64,000 bases of DNA from Marinobacter daqiaonensis. Its GTDB lineage: Bacteria; Pseudomonadota; Gammaproteobacteria; Pseudomonadales; Oleiphilaceae. Of the stretch, positions 28,065 to 36,270 are shown piece after piece (the first letter of the stretch is position 1; each line of letters starts with the position of its first letter). Below the pieces are notes generated by a model. That model did not search any database. It was not told where the DNA came from and was given only the letters and a program-made list of their open reading frames with translations. Both the position numbers and the translations under genes were made by a program. The stretch spans positions 826,655 through 890,654 of the forward strand of contig NZ_FOYW01000001.1 in the NCBI RefSeq assembly GCF_900115285.1, written 5' to 3'.

Positions 28065-30510
28065 CATCCAGGCCTGTTACCACTGCAGTGAGCCGGTAAG
28101 GCCCGCCGAAGCCATCGTGCCCGATCCGGCAAAACCGGATCGGGCGTTTTGCTGCCATGGCTGCAGGGCCGTTTTCGAAACCATCCACGCAGAAGGTCTC
28201 GACAGTTTCTACCAGCACCGCACAGAACCGGCGGTCACTCCCCGCACTCTCACTGCCGCCGATCTCGACCGTCTCCGCCAGCTTGACCATCCAGCCGCAC
28301 AGGAGTCCTTTGTCTATCCTGTAAAGGGTGGCCAGGAGGCCCAGCTGCTGGTCGGTGGCATCACCTGTGCGGCCTGTATCTGGCTGCTGGAAAAACACAT
28401 CGGTCGATACCCCGGTGTGATCAGTTTCACCATCAACCATTCCACCCAGCGGGCGCGGCTGGTCTGGTCTCCGGAAGAAAGCCGTCTGAGCGACATACTG
28501 ACCGGTATTCACGAGCTGGGCTACACGGCGTCGCCCTATCATGCCGACGAGGCGGAGGAAGCGCTGAAAGCGGAAAGCCGCTCCGCCATCATCCGGCTGT
28601 GTGTAGCCGGCATCGGCACCATGCAGACCATGATGCTGGCGGTGCCGCTCTACTTTGGGGTCATCAACGACCTGTCGCCGGAATTCGTCCAGCTGTTTCG
28701 CTGGTTCAGCCTGCTGGTGGCCACACCGGTGGTGCTCTACAGCGCCCGGCCTTTTTTCACCAATGCCGTGCGGGACATTCGCAGCCGCCACCTGACCATG
28801 GATGTGCCGGTGGCCACGGCGATCGGCCTGGCCTATGGCGCCAGCACCTGGGTCACCTTTACCGGTGGCGACGAGGTGTACTTCGAGTCCGTCTGCATGT
28901 TCACGTTCTTCCTGTCCCTGGGCCGCTTTATCGAGACCAGGGCCCGCTATCGGGCCGGCCTGACCGGCAAGGCGCTGGGGAACTACCAGCCCCGGGTGGC
29001 GACACGGATCACAGCCGACGGTACCGAAGTGGTCGCCGCGCATCAGCTTGCAGCAGGGGACCGGATCCAGGTAAAGCCCGGGGAAACCCTGGCGGTGGAC
29101 GGCATCATCCGATCCGGTTACTCCACTCTCAACGAGGCCGCTCTTACCGGTGAATACCTGCCGGAATCCCACCACCCGGGAGACAAGGTCTTTGCCGGCA
29201 GCGTCAACGGCGAAAACCCCCTTGAAATCGAGGTTCAGTCGGCAGGGTCCCGGACCCGGCTCTCAGGCATTCTGCGAATACTGGACCGGGTGCAGTCGGA
29301 GAAGCCCCGCGTCGCCCGCATGGCCGACAGGATAGCCGCGATATTCGTCAGCCGCGTCCTGATCATCGCCCCCCTGGTCTGGATCGGCTGGTGGCTTGCC
29401 GGCGCCGACAACGCCTTTGACATCACCCTCTCGGTGTTGGTGGTCACCTGCCCCTGCGCGCTCTCGCTGGCCACGCCCACCGCCATTACCAGCGCCACCG
29501 TAAGGCTGCGCCGGCTCGGTTTTCTGCCCACCCGCGGTCACACTCTCGAATCCCTGGGCACAGTGGATACGGTGGTATTCGACAAGACCGGCACCCTGAC
29601 CGAAGGCCGTCTCAACCTGGTGGCGGTGCGGACCTACGGCGATCTGGATGAAGCCTCCGCCCTTCGGGTGGCTTCCGGGCTGGAACAGCACTCGGAGCAT
29701 CCCATTGCAAAGGTTTTCAGCCAGCGCGACCGGGCTGGGGTGACCTCGGTGGAAAACCACCTGGGTCAGGGTCTCGCCGGTGAACTGGACGGCGAGACGG
29801 TGGTTATCGGTCACCGGGAGTTTATCGAGGCCAGAACGGGAGTCACCATTGAACCCTCCCATGACAACCGTGGTATCGATCTCTGGCTCGCCATGGGCAG
29901 TCGTGTTGTCGCCAGCTTTGTCATCGACGACCGCGTCCGTAAGGACGCCGGCGATGCAATAACCCAGCTCCAGGCCATGGGCATCCGCACGGTCATGCTC
30001 AGCGGGGACCGGTCCGGACACGTCAAGCGAGTGGCCGGTGAGCTTGGTATCGACGAGGCGGTCGGCAGCGCCTCCCCGGAAGAAAAACTGGAGCGCCTGC
30101 AGCAACTGGCAGCTGAGGGCCGCAGGATCATGATGGTGGGGGACGGACTCAATGATCTTCCCTCCATGGCGGGAGCAACGGTTTCTGTCGCCATGGGCAG
30201 CGGTACCGACCTCACCCAGCTGAGGGCCGACGCAGTGCTTCTCAGTGGCCACCTGACCCAACTGGTGAACGCCATTGCCACCAGTGAAAAGACCCGCCGG
30301 GTGATCCGTCAGAACATGATGTGGGCCCTGGGCTACAACCTTCTTGCCCTGCCAGCTGCCGCCGCCGGCCTGGTTCCGCCCTGGCTGGCGGCCATTGGCA
30401 TGTCTGCCAGTTCGCTGGTGGTGGTACTCAACGCGTTGCGGCTTGGCTACCAGCGGCGTTCCGGCCATCGTTCCGAAGAGCCCACGCTTGCGCCCCTGGC
30501 TGCGCGCTAG
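28057..30510 (+). CDS. ccoI: Copper-translocating P-type ATPase CcoI
   Basis: CcoI pumps copper across the inner membrane for insertion into the cbb3 CuB site. The 817-residue protein begins with a cysteine-rich segment (CYHCSEPVRP, CCHGC) and a heavy-metal domain with the GGITCAACIW motif (Cys104, Cys107). Membrane helices and the actuator LTGEYLP follow. The ion-binding CPC motif (TCPCALSLATP, about 464-466), the phosphorylation site DKTGTLT (about Asp509) and the hinge GDGLNDLP complete the P1B layout. The start is GTG at 28057, overlapping ccoH. The CcoI assignment over CopA rests on the neighbouring cco genes. Confidence 0.93.
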   Translation: MADIQACYHCSEPVRPAEAIVPDPAKPDRAFCCHGCRAVFETIHAEGLDSFYQHRTEPAVTPRTLTAADLDRLRQLDHPAAQESFVYPVKGGQEAQLLVGGITCAACIWLLEKHIGRYPGVISFTINHSTQRARLVWSPEESRLSDILTGIHELGYTASPYHADEAEEALKAESRSAIIRLCVAGIGTMQTMMLAVPLYFGVINDLSPEFVQLFRWFSLLVATPVVLYSARPFFTNAVRDIRSRHLTMDVPVATAIGLAYGASTWVTFTGGDEVYFESVCMFTFFLSLGRFIETRARYRAGLTGKALGNYQPRVATRITADGTEVVAAHQLAAGDRIQVKPGETLAVDGIIRSGYSTLNEAALTGEYLPESHHPGDKVFAGSVNGENPLEIEVQSAGSRTRLSGILRILDRVQSEKPRVARMADRIAAIFVSRVLIIAPLVWIGWWLAGADNAFDITLSVLVVTCPCALSLATPTAITSATVRLRRLGFLPTRGHTLESLGTVDTVVFDKTGTLTEGRLNLVAVRTYGDLDEASALRVASGLEQHSEHPIAKVFSQRDRAGVTSVENHLGQGLAGELDGETVVIGHREFIEARTGVTIEPSHDNRGIDLWLAMGSRVVASFVIDDRVRKDAGDAITQLQAMGIRTVMLSGDRSGHVKRVAGELGIDEAVGSASPEEKLERLQQLAAEGRRIMMVGDGLNDLPSMAGATVSVAMGSGTDLTQLRADAVLLSGHLTQLVNAIATSEKTRRVIRQNMMWALGYNLLALPAAAAGLVPPWLAAIGMSASSLVVVLNALRLGYQRRSGHRSEEPTLAPLAAR

Positions 30511-30551
30511 GTGCTCTGTATTCGTCGAATCAAACCAGGGGGGTACATCCC

Positions 30552-30806
30552 GTGAACATCCTGCTCATACTCATACCCATCGCCCTGTTACTGGTTACCG
30601 CCGGTGTCCTGTTGTTCAACTGGGCGGTGAAAAACGGCCAGTACGATGACCTCGATGGCCCCGCCCACCGCATTCTCTACGACGACGACAAAGACATGAT
30701 TCCCGACGACGCCAAACAGCCCCGGGATCGGGAGGGTGGCCAGCCAGAGGCAGGTAAGCGCAAGGGCGGGGCCGGCGACGACGGAGACCACGGACAGCAC
30801 CCGTGA
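30552..30806 (+). CDS. ccoS: cbb3 oxidase assembly protein CcoS
   Basis: CcoS is a small membrane protein of the cbb3 assembly set. This 84-residue product has one transmembrane helix (about 2-22, NILLILIPIALLLVTAGVLLF) and the family pattern FNWAVKNGQYDDLDGPAHRILYDDD. The C-terminal half is a polar, charged tail that is longer than in typical 50-60 residue homologs. The start is GTG at 30552 with a GGGGGG stretch upstream. Its stop overlaps the GTG of the next gene by 4 bases. Confidence 0.88.
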   Translation: MNILLILIPIALLLVTAGVLLFNWAVKNGQYDDLDGPAHRILYDDDKDMIPDDAKQPRDREGGQPEAGKRKGGAGDDGDHGQHP

Positions 30807-31486
30807 ACGAACTGGCCCTGAGCTATCCTGCCGCCTTCCTGATCGGCCTGCTTGGCAGCACCCATTGCCTCGGCATGTGCGGAGGCATCAGCGCGTCACT
30901 GTCCATGGCCCTCCCCGTGGGCCCGGGCTTCCGTCTGCGTCAGCTGACGATGTTGCTGGCTTTCAACGGCGGCCGAATCGGCAGTTATGTACTGATCGCG
31001 ACTCTTGTGGCATTGCTCAGCGTCAGCGCCACCAATCAATGGGCCATGCTGGGACCGGTGTTGAGAGCCGGAGCAGGGATGCTGCTGATATTGATGGGCC
31101 TGTCCATGGGCCAGTGGTGGTACGGAATCCGCCACGTCGAGCGGCTCGGCGCACCGGTCTGGCGGCGGCTGCAGCCGTTGACGGCCAGAGTGCTGCCGGT
31201 CCGCAACCCGCTCCAGGCCCTGATGCTAGGTTCCCTGTGGGGATGGCTTCCATGCGGGCTGGTCTACAGCACCCTGGGCTGGGCCGTCCTTCAACCCACC
31301 ACCACCGCTGCAGCCGGCACCATGCTCTTCTTCGGCCTGGGAACCCTGCCTTCCATGTTTGCCACGGGCCTGGCCGCCACCTGGATCCAGAAATTGCGAA
31401 CCAACCGCTGGTTCCGCCAGTTTGCCGGCGCGATGATGGTGGGATTCGGGGTATGGACCATTCCCTGGGGGGCCTGGGTTTCCTAG
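30803..31486 (+). CDS. SafE/TauE-like membrane protein of the cbb3 assembly cluster
   Basis: This 227-residue polytopic protein has about six hydrophobic segments. It begins LSYPAAFLIGLLGSTHCLGMCGGISASLSMAL; the HCLGMCGG motif marks the SafE-like (sulfite exporter/cytochrome biogenesis) group. Homologs beside ccoS in pseudomonads are thought to act in metal or heme supply to the cbb3 oxidase. The start is GTG at 30803, overlapping ccoS. It is the last gene of the cluster. The hemN and anr genes that often follow it in Pseudomonas are absent here. Confidence 0.8.
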   Translation: MNELALSYPAAFLIGLLGSTHCLGMCGGISASLSMALPVGPGFRLRQLTMLLAFNGGRIGSYVLIATLVALLSVSATNQWAMLGPVLRAGAGMLLILMGLSMGQWWYGIRHVERLGAPVWRRLQPLTARVLPVRNPLQALMLGSLWGWLPCGLVYSTLGWAVLQPTTTAAAGTMLFFGLGTLPSMFATGLAATWIQKLRTNRWFRQFAGAMMVGFGVWTIPWGAWVS

Positions 31487-31727
31487 CCGCGGAATCCTCG
31501 GAACTCGCGGAAGAAAAGAAAAAGCAAAGAAGATTAGCCACGAAAACCACGGAAGGAAAGACTAAATACGGCAAAGACAAAGGAAACAAAAAGCGTCTCT
31601 GGCTTTTGGAGCTTTTCCTCCGCGAGTCTCCTCGTCGTCCGTGGAAAATCTTTTTTTATTCTTTTTTTCCGTGTTCTTCCGTGGCTAACCCCTTCTTTAT
31701 GTCCGCGTCCTTTCGCGGATTCCGCGG
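31487..31727. repeat. Intergenic nested inverted-repeat element, copy A
   Basis: The gap between the SafE-like gene and ttcA is filled by an imperfect nested inverted repeat. The outer arms are CCGCGGAATCC (31487-31497) and GGATTCCGCGG (31717-31727). The inner arms begin TTAGCCACGAAAACCACGG at 31534 and end with CCGTGTTCTTCCGTGGCTAA at 31669-31688. The middle is A/T-rich, with purine-rich sequence on the left and T-runs on the right. A related copy lies at 60523-60676. The inner element is 155 bases and copy B is 154. No coding potential was seen. The function is unknown; a folded RNA terminator or a mobile palindrome are both possible. Confidence 0.75.
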
Positions 31728-31735
31728 CAAAACAA

Positions 31736-32641
31736 TCAGAGATTCAGCACATCCAGGCGCCCGAAGTCGGGCTCCGGTCCGGCGCTCTGGACGTCGGCCT
31801 GACCGGTCTTGCGGGTGCCTTTCTCGAAGTCGTACAGGCTGGTGTCCGCCATGTGGGAGGGCTCGATGTTGCACATGGCCCGGAACATGGATTCGATGCG
31901 GCCCGGATGCTGTCTGTCCCACTGCTGGAGCATGTCCTTTACCACCTGGCGTTGCAGGTTCTCCTGTGAGCCGCAGAGGTTACAGGGAATGATCGGGTAC
32001 TTCCGCATGGCGGCATAGCGGGCGATGTCTTTCTCCCGGGAATAGGCCAGTGGCCGGATAACGGTATTGCGGCCATCGTCGCTGAACAGTTTCGGTGGCA
32101 TCGACTTCATCTTGCCGCCGTAGAACATGTTCAGGAACAGGGTTTCCAGCATGTCGTCACGATGATGTCCCAGGGCAATCTTGGTGATGCCGTGCTCCTC
32201 GGCGAAATTATAGAGGATCCCCCGGCGCAGGCGGGAACACAGCCCGCAGGTGGTCTTGCCCTCTGGCACCTTGTCCTTGACGATGCTGTAGGTGTCTTTC
32301 TCGATGACGTGGTATTCAATTCCCAGGCCCGAGAGATAGTCCGGCAATACATGCTCGGGGAAGCCTGGCTGCTTCTGGTCGAGATTGACGGCAATGAGCT
32401 CGAAGTGCACCGGCGCGCTCTTCTGAAGGTTCATCAGGATATCCAGCATGGTGTAGGAATCCTTGCCCCCGCTCAGGCAGACCATGACCCGGTCGCCGGC
32501 CTCGATCATCCGGAAATCCGCGATGGCCTGCCCGGTCTCCCGCCGCAGACGCTTCTGCAGTTTGTTCAGCCCGAGCTTCTGTTTGCGCTCTGCCTCGGTT
32601 ACCGGAACATCAATGGCCTCGGCCGTCATCACATCAGACAT
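31736..32641 (-). CDS. ttcA: tRNA 2-thiocytidine(32) synthetase TtcA
   Basis: TtcA thiolates C32 of certain tRNAs using ATP and a 4Fe-4S cluster. The 301-residue protein shows the PP-loop motif [11 protein letters not shown] and two cysteine pairs, [12 protein letters not shown] and PCNLCGSQ, that hold the cluster. The ATG at 32641 is preferred to an upstream in-frame TTG, since [32 protein letters not shown] fits the family. The C-terminus contains the expected [16 protein letters not shown] segment. It is transcribed away from the dnaJ-like gene. Confidence 0.93.
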   Translation of the reverse strand: MSDVMTAEAIDVPVTEAERKQKLGLNKLQKRLRRETGQAIADFRMIEAGDRVMVCLSGGKDSYTMLDILMNLQKSAPVHFELIAVNLDQKQPGFPEHVLPDYLSGLGIEYHVIEKDTYSIVKDKVPEGKTTCGLCSRLRRGILYNFAEEHGITKIALGHHRDDMLETLFLNMFYGGKMKSMPPKLFSDDGRNTVIRPLAYSREKDIARYAAMRKYPIIPCNLCGSQENLQRQVVKDMLQQWDRQHPGRIESMFRAMCNIEPSHMADTSLYDFEKGTRKTGQADVQSAGPEPDFGRLDVLNL

Positions 32642-32774
32642 ACTCAACCTGTTACCGTTGGTTAAAGAGGACGCGATTATACCGGAGACATAGCGTCCGC
32701 GTCAGGACCGGTAAAACCGAAACCCATCGAGGAACCGGTTTGGGATTCCGCTGGCGGTGTCATACCATAGCACC

Positions 32775-33464
32775 ATGACCGACCATTCTGATGATAACTG
32801 GCCGGAGCGTGAAGCCGCGCACCCGGACTCCGGGCAACAGGCAAGGCAGGCGCTCCAGCACCGTATTCAGCTGTTGACCGCCGCGGTAGAAGCCTGCCTC
32901 CGCCAGGCACGGAGCGGCCTCTCGGAGCTGGAGCTCATCCGCCAACTGCAGGCCCCGCCGTGGGAGCTGTTGGGCAAGGTGGATTATGCCAATCCCGCAG
33001 CCCTGTATCCGGTTCACTTCCTGCTTTTCCATGTCCTCTACCGGTTGCGGGACGAGCTGGCGGGCACCGGCGAAGTTCTCTCCATATCGCCGCTGTCCAT
33101 TTCCCTCACGACGCCGGATACCATTGCGGGCACCGGTGTCCCGGACCAGGCCGACCCGTTGCGGGCCTTCTACCTCGACCTCGATCAGTACGAGATGCCA
33201 GCGGACGAGGTCCACCGGATGGTGGATGACTTCTGGGCGGGCCGCACCGCCCGGCGGCCTCGCCGCGGTGCCGCCGAACAGGCGGCGATCGCCCTCGGTT
33301 TCAACCAGTTACCGGCCGACTTCGCCGAGGTGAAAGTCCGCTTCCGGCGTGCGGTGATGAAGGCCCATCCCGACCGGGGCGGCAATACCGGCGACGTCCA
33401 GCGCCTGAACGACGCTTTCGCAACCCTGCGACACTATTTCCGTCACGGAGAGCTAACATGTTGA
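32775..33464 (+). CDS. DnaJ-related protein with C-terminal J domain
   Basis: This 229-residue protein has an N-terminal domain of the DnaJ-related family (ELELIRQLQAPPWELLGKVDYANPAALYPVHFLLFHVLYRLRDEL in two blocks). It ends in a J-domain-like segment with the HPD motif in FRRAVMKAHPDRGGNTGDVQRLNDAFATLR. The HPD tripeptide is what allows J proteins to stimulate DnaK. It is not DnaJ itself because the Gly/Phe and zinc regions are absent. Its client is unknown. The start MTDHSDDNWPE at 32775 is chosen over a GTG at 32757. It overlaps the next gene by 7 bases. Confidence 0.83.
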   Translation: MTDHSDDNWPEREAAHPDSGQQARQALQHRIQLLTAAVEACLRQARSGLSELELIRQLQAPPWELLGKVDYANPAALYPVHFLLFHVLYRLRDELAGTGEVLSISPLSISLTTPDTIAGTGVPDQADPLRAFYLDLDQYEMPADEVHRMVDDFWAGRTARRPRRGAAEQAAIALGFNQLPADFAEVKVRFRRAVMKAHPDRGGNTGDVQRLNDAFATLRHYFRHGELTC

Positions 33465-34483
33465 CTCGATCCACGGTCGCGCTCGGCCTCGTCCTTACCT
33501 TCAGTTCCACGGTGAGCCATGCCGACCTGGTGGTGCTGCAGTATCATCACATCAGCGACCAGACCCCGGCCGCCACCAGTACCGAGGTGGGACTTTTCCG
33601 CCAGCAGCTGGCGACCATCCAGGGGCTGGACCTGGAGGTAGTCCCCCTGGATCAGGGAACCCGGGATGCGCTGGCCGGACACCTCGACGACCGCCAGCAG
33701 GTGGCTATCACCTTCGATGACGCCTATGAGTCCGTCTGGGAAACAGCAGCGCCCATGCTGGAGGCCCACGGCTACCCCTATACAATTTTCGTCAACACCG
33801 ATGCGGTGGGCAAACCGGGATACATGACCTGGGAGCAGTTGCAGGCCGCCCAGGAGCGGGGCCATATCCTGATCGCCAACCACAGCCACGATCACGCCCA
33901 CCTGGCGCGGCGTCCCGATGAGAGCCTGAAACACTGGCAGGAGCGCGCCGCGAGGAGTCTCGACAGGGCCCAGGAAATCCTCCAGGAGCGACTCGGAGCC
34001 GGCCAGGCCCTCTTCGCCTACCCCTATGGAGAGTACGACGAAGCCCTGGAGAGCATGGTCGCGGCGCGGGGCTGGTATGGCTACGGCCAGCAATCCGGGG
34101 CCGTAGGGGCTACGTCGCATCCTACCCGCCTGCCCCGTTTTCCCATGGCCACCGCCTATGGCCAGCCCGAAGCGCTGCCAGACAAACTCCGCAGCCGGGC
34201 ATTGCCGGTGGACGCCGGGGATTTGCCCGATGGTATTGTCGGGAACAACCCCCCGGTCCTCGAAATGACCCTGCCAGAGCCTCTCAAACCCCGGGCCCTG
34301 AACTGTTTCGCCTCCGGCCAGGGCCGCATCGATATCGACCACCAGGGCCAGACCGTATCGATCCAGGCCGGGGAGGCGTTCGATAGCCGGCGCTTCCGCT
34401 ACAACTGTACCTATCCCGTCGGTGACGGTCGCTTCTACTGGTTGTCGCAGCAATGGGTGGACCTGAGCCAGCCGGAGGATTGA
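33458..34483 (+). CDS. Secreted polysaccharide deacetylase family protein
   Basis: This 341-residue protein has an N-terminal signal peptide (about 1-22, ending ...SHA). Its NodB-type polysaccharide deacetylase domain carries the metal/catalytic motif TFDDAYES and the HxxxH motif in ANHSHDHAHLA. The segment FAYPYGEYDEAL supplies the substrate-groove motif. Such enzymes remove acetyl groups from polysaccharides, and PgaB-like members act on biofilm polymers. The substrate cannot be named here. A GGAG ribosome-binding site precedes the ATG. The C-terminal 120 residues form an added domain without a recognised motif. Confidence 0.85.
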   Translation: MLTRSTVALGLVLTFSSTVSHADLVVLQYHHISDQTPAATSTEVGLFRQQLATIQGLDLEVVPLDQGTRDALAGHLDDRQQVAITFDDAYESVWETAAPMLEAHGYPYTIFVNTDAVGKPGYMTWEQLQAAQERGHILIANHSHDHAHLARRPDESLKHWQERAARSLDRAQEILQERLGAGQALFAYPYGEYDEALESMVAARGWYGYGQQSGAVGATSHPTRLPRFPMATAYGQPEALPDKLRSRALPVDAGDLPDGIVGNNPPVLEMTLPEPLKPRALNCFASGQGRIDIDHQGQTVSIQAGEAFDSRRFRYNCTYPVGDGRFYWLSQQWVDLSQPED

Positions 34484-34541
34484 CCGGCTCCTGCCGCGGC
34501 CCCCTGACCGCGACGATGGAGAGACGTCAGCACGGGGAATC

Positions 34542-36005
34542 TCAGTAGGTGAAGGCTACGCCGAGCAGCAGATAGCTCAGCAGGGTAACGACCACAATTC
34601 CCGTTAGATTGAGGACGAAACCGGCCCTGATCATGTCGCTGATTGCCAGGTTTCCACTGCCAAACACAATGGCATTGGGCGGCGTCGCCACCGGCATCAT
34701 GAAGGCGCAACTGGCGGCAATGGCCGCCGGCACGGTCAGCAACAGCGGCGCCACGCCCTGTGAAACGGCCAGCGCCCCAAGGAGCGGCAGGAATGCCGCC
34801 GCGGTGGCGGTATTGCTGGTCACTTCGGTGAGGAAGATAATCACCATCACCACCAGTCCAATCATCAGGATGACCGGAAGCGCGCCAAGACCGGACAGAC
34901 TCCCGGCAATCGCATCCGCCAGCCCCGAACTGCTGATGACCCCTGCCAGCGCCAGACCACCACCGAACAGCAACAGCACCCCCCAGGGCAGGTCACGGGC
35001 GGTTTCCCAGTCCATCAGGGCGTGGCCATCCCGCTGTCCGGATCGCAGCAGGAACAGCACGACCGCGGCAAAAATGGCGATTACCGTGTCGCTCAGCCAG
35101 GGCATCAGGTCCTCTGTCACCAGGGGCCGGAAAATCCAGGCCATGGCAGTCAGACCGAACACCACCGCGACCCGCTTTTCAGCGGTCGTCATGCGACCGA
35201 GATCATCGAGTTCATCCCGGATCGAGTCGCCGGTTTCTGCGGAATCGCGAATGCCGAAGTCAGTCCGGGTCAGCCAGAACCAGATCAGCGCCAACATCAC
35301 CACCGAGACCGGCACACCGATAACCATCCACTGGGCAAAGCCCACCGCAATATCCTGGTTTTCAGAAAGATAACCGGCCAGCAGCGCATTGGGCGGCGTA
35401 CCGATGAGGGTGGCGATGCCACCGACACTAGCGGCATAGGCAATGGCCAGCATCAGGGCAACCCCGAAACGCCACTTGCTGGCCTCGTCCCGGGCATCGA
35501 CCATACTCAGAACCGACAGCCCGATGGGCAGCATCATGATGGTGGTTGCGGTGTTGGAAACCCACATGCTGAGGAATGCGGTTGCCAGCATGAAGCCGGC
35601 AATCTGGCGCTTGGGGCTGGTGCCCACGATCAGCAGGATATGCAGGGCGATCCGGCGATGGAGATTCCAGCGCTGCATGGCCAGGCCGAGGGTAAAGCCT
35701 CCCAGAAACAGGAAAATGATGGGGTTTGCATAGGAGCTGGTGGCCTCCTTTACCGAACCCAGTCCCAGTGCTGGGACGAGCACGATGGGTACCAGTGCGG
35801 TGGCCGGTATGGGAATGGCCTCTGTCGACCACCAAGAAGCCATCAGCAACATCAATCCCAACGCTGCCCAGGCCGGCTCGGACAACCCCTCCGGTGCAGG
35901 CACCAGCACGGTAATGGCTAGCAGGACCACCCCCACGAACAGCCCGACTCTGCGGCTTAGGGGCATGGTCCCGGAATCGGTCCCGGAATCCGGATTAGAG
36001 GTCAT
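34542..36005 (-). CDS. SLC13/DASS family sodium-coupled anion transporter
   Basis: This 487-residue polytopic transporter has about 11-12 hydrophobic segments. Family motifs include SNTATTIMMLPIG (SNT signature of helix-hairpin 1), TLIGTPPNALLAGYL and the C-terminal repeat TSNTATAAAFLPLLGAL with ATPPNAIVFGSGN. The paired SNT motifs are those that bind Na+ and substrate in VcINDY-type transporters. The likely cargo is a C4-dicarboxylate or a related anion, but this cannot be fixed from sequence. It is convergent with the deacetylase gene. Confidence 0.87.
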   Translation of the reverse strand: MTSNPDSGTDSGTMPLSRRVGLFVGVVLLAITVLVPAPEGLSEPAWAALGLMLLMASWWSTEAIPIPATALVPIVLVPALGLGSVKEATSSYANPIIFLFLGGFTLGLAMQRWNLHRRIALHILLIVGTSPKRQIAGFMLATAFLSMWVSNTATTIMMLPIGLSVLSMVDARDEASKWRFGVALMLAIAYAASVGGIATLIGTPPNALLAGYLSENQDIAVGFAQWMVIGVPVSVVMLALIWFWLTRTDFGIRDSAETGDSIRDELDDLGRMTTAEKRVAVVFGLTAMAWIFRPLVTEDLMPWLSDTVIAIFAAVVLFLLRSGQRDGHALMDWETARDLPWGVLLLFGGGLALAGVISSSGLADAIAGSLSGLGALPVILMIGLVVMVIIFLTEVTSNTATAAAFLPLLGALAVSQGVAPLLLTVPAAIAASCAFMMPVATPPNAIVFGSGNLAISDMIRAGFVLNLTGIVVVTLLSYLLLGVAFTY

Positions 36006-36270
36006 ACTGAATCACTCCGATGGTCAGATGATATCTGCGGGGGCAATACCGCCTGCCGTCCGCTGCGGCGGGCAGGCCCGGATCTTGACAGGGTCGCCTC
36101 TCCCCTTCTTTCGAGATCCAGGAGGGAGACCATTCGGTAAAATGCCGTAAAAACTGCAAGGTTAGCGAAAAGAATGGCTGACCGATTGATATCGGTCAAA
36201 ATGGCCTGGTGTCGGGGACACCACAATTCGGGGAATCCCTGAAACCAGAGAATAATAGTCGGGAACCATC

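Noticed and set aside
31487..31735. CRISPR array or tandem repeat in the purine-rich gap
   Set aside because: There are no regularly spaced identical direct repeats; the similarity is between inverted arms.
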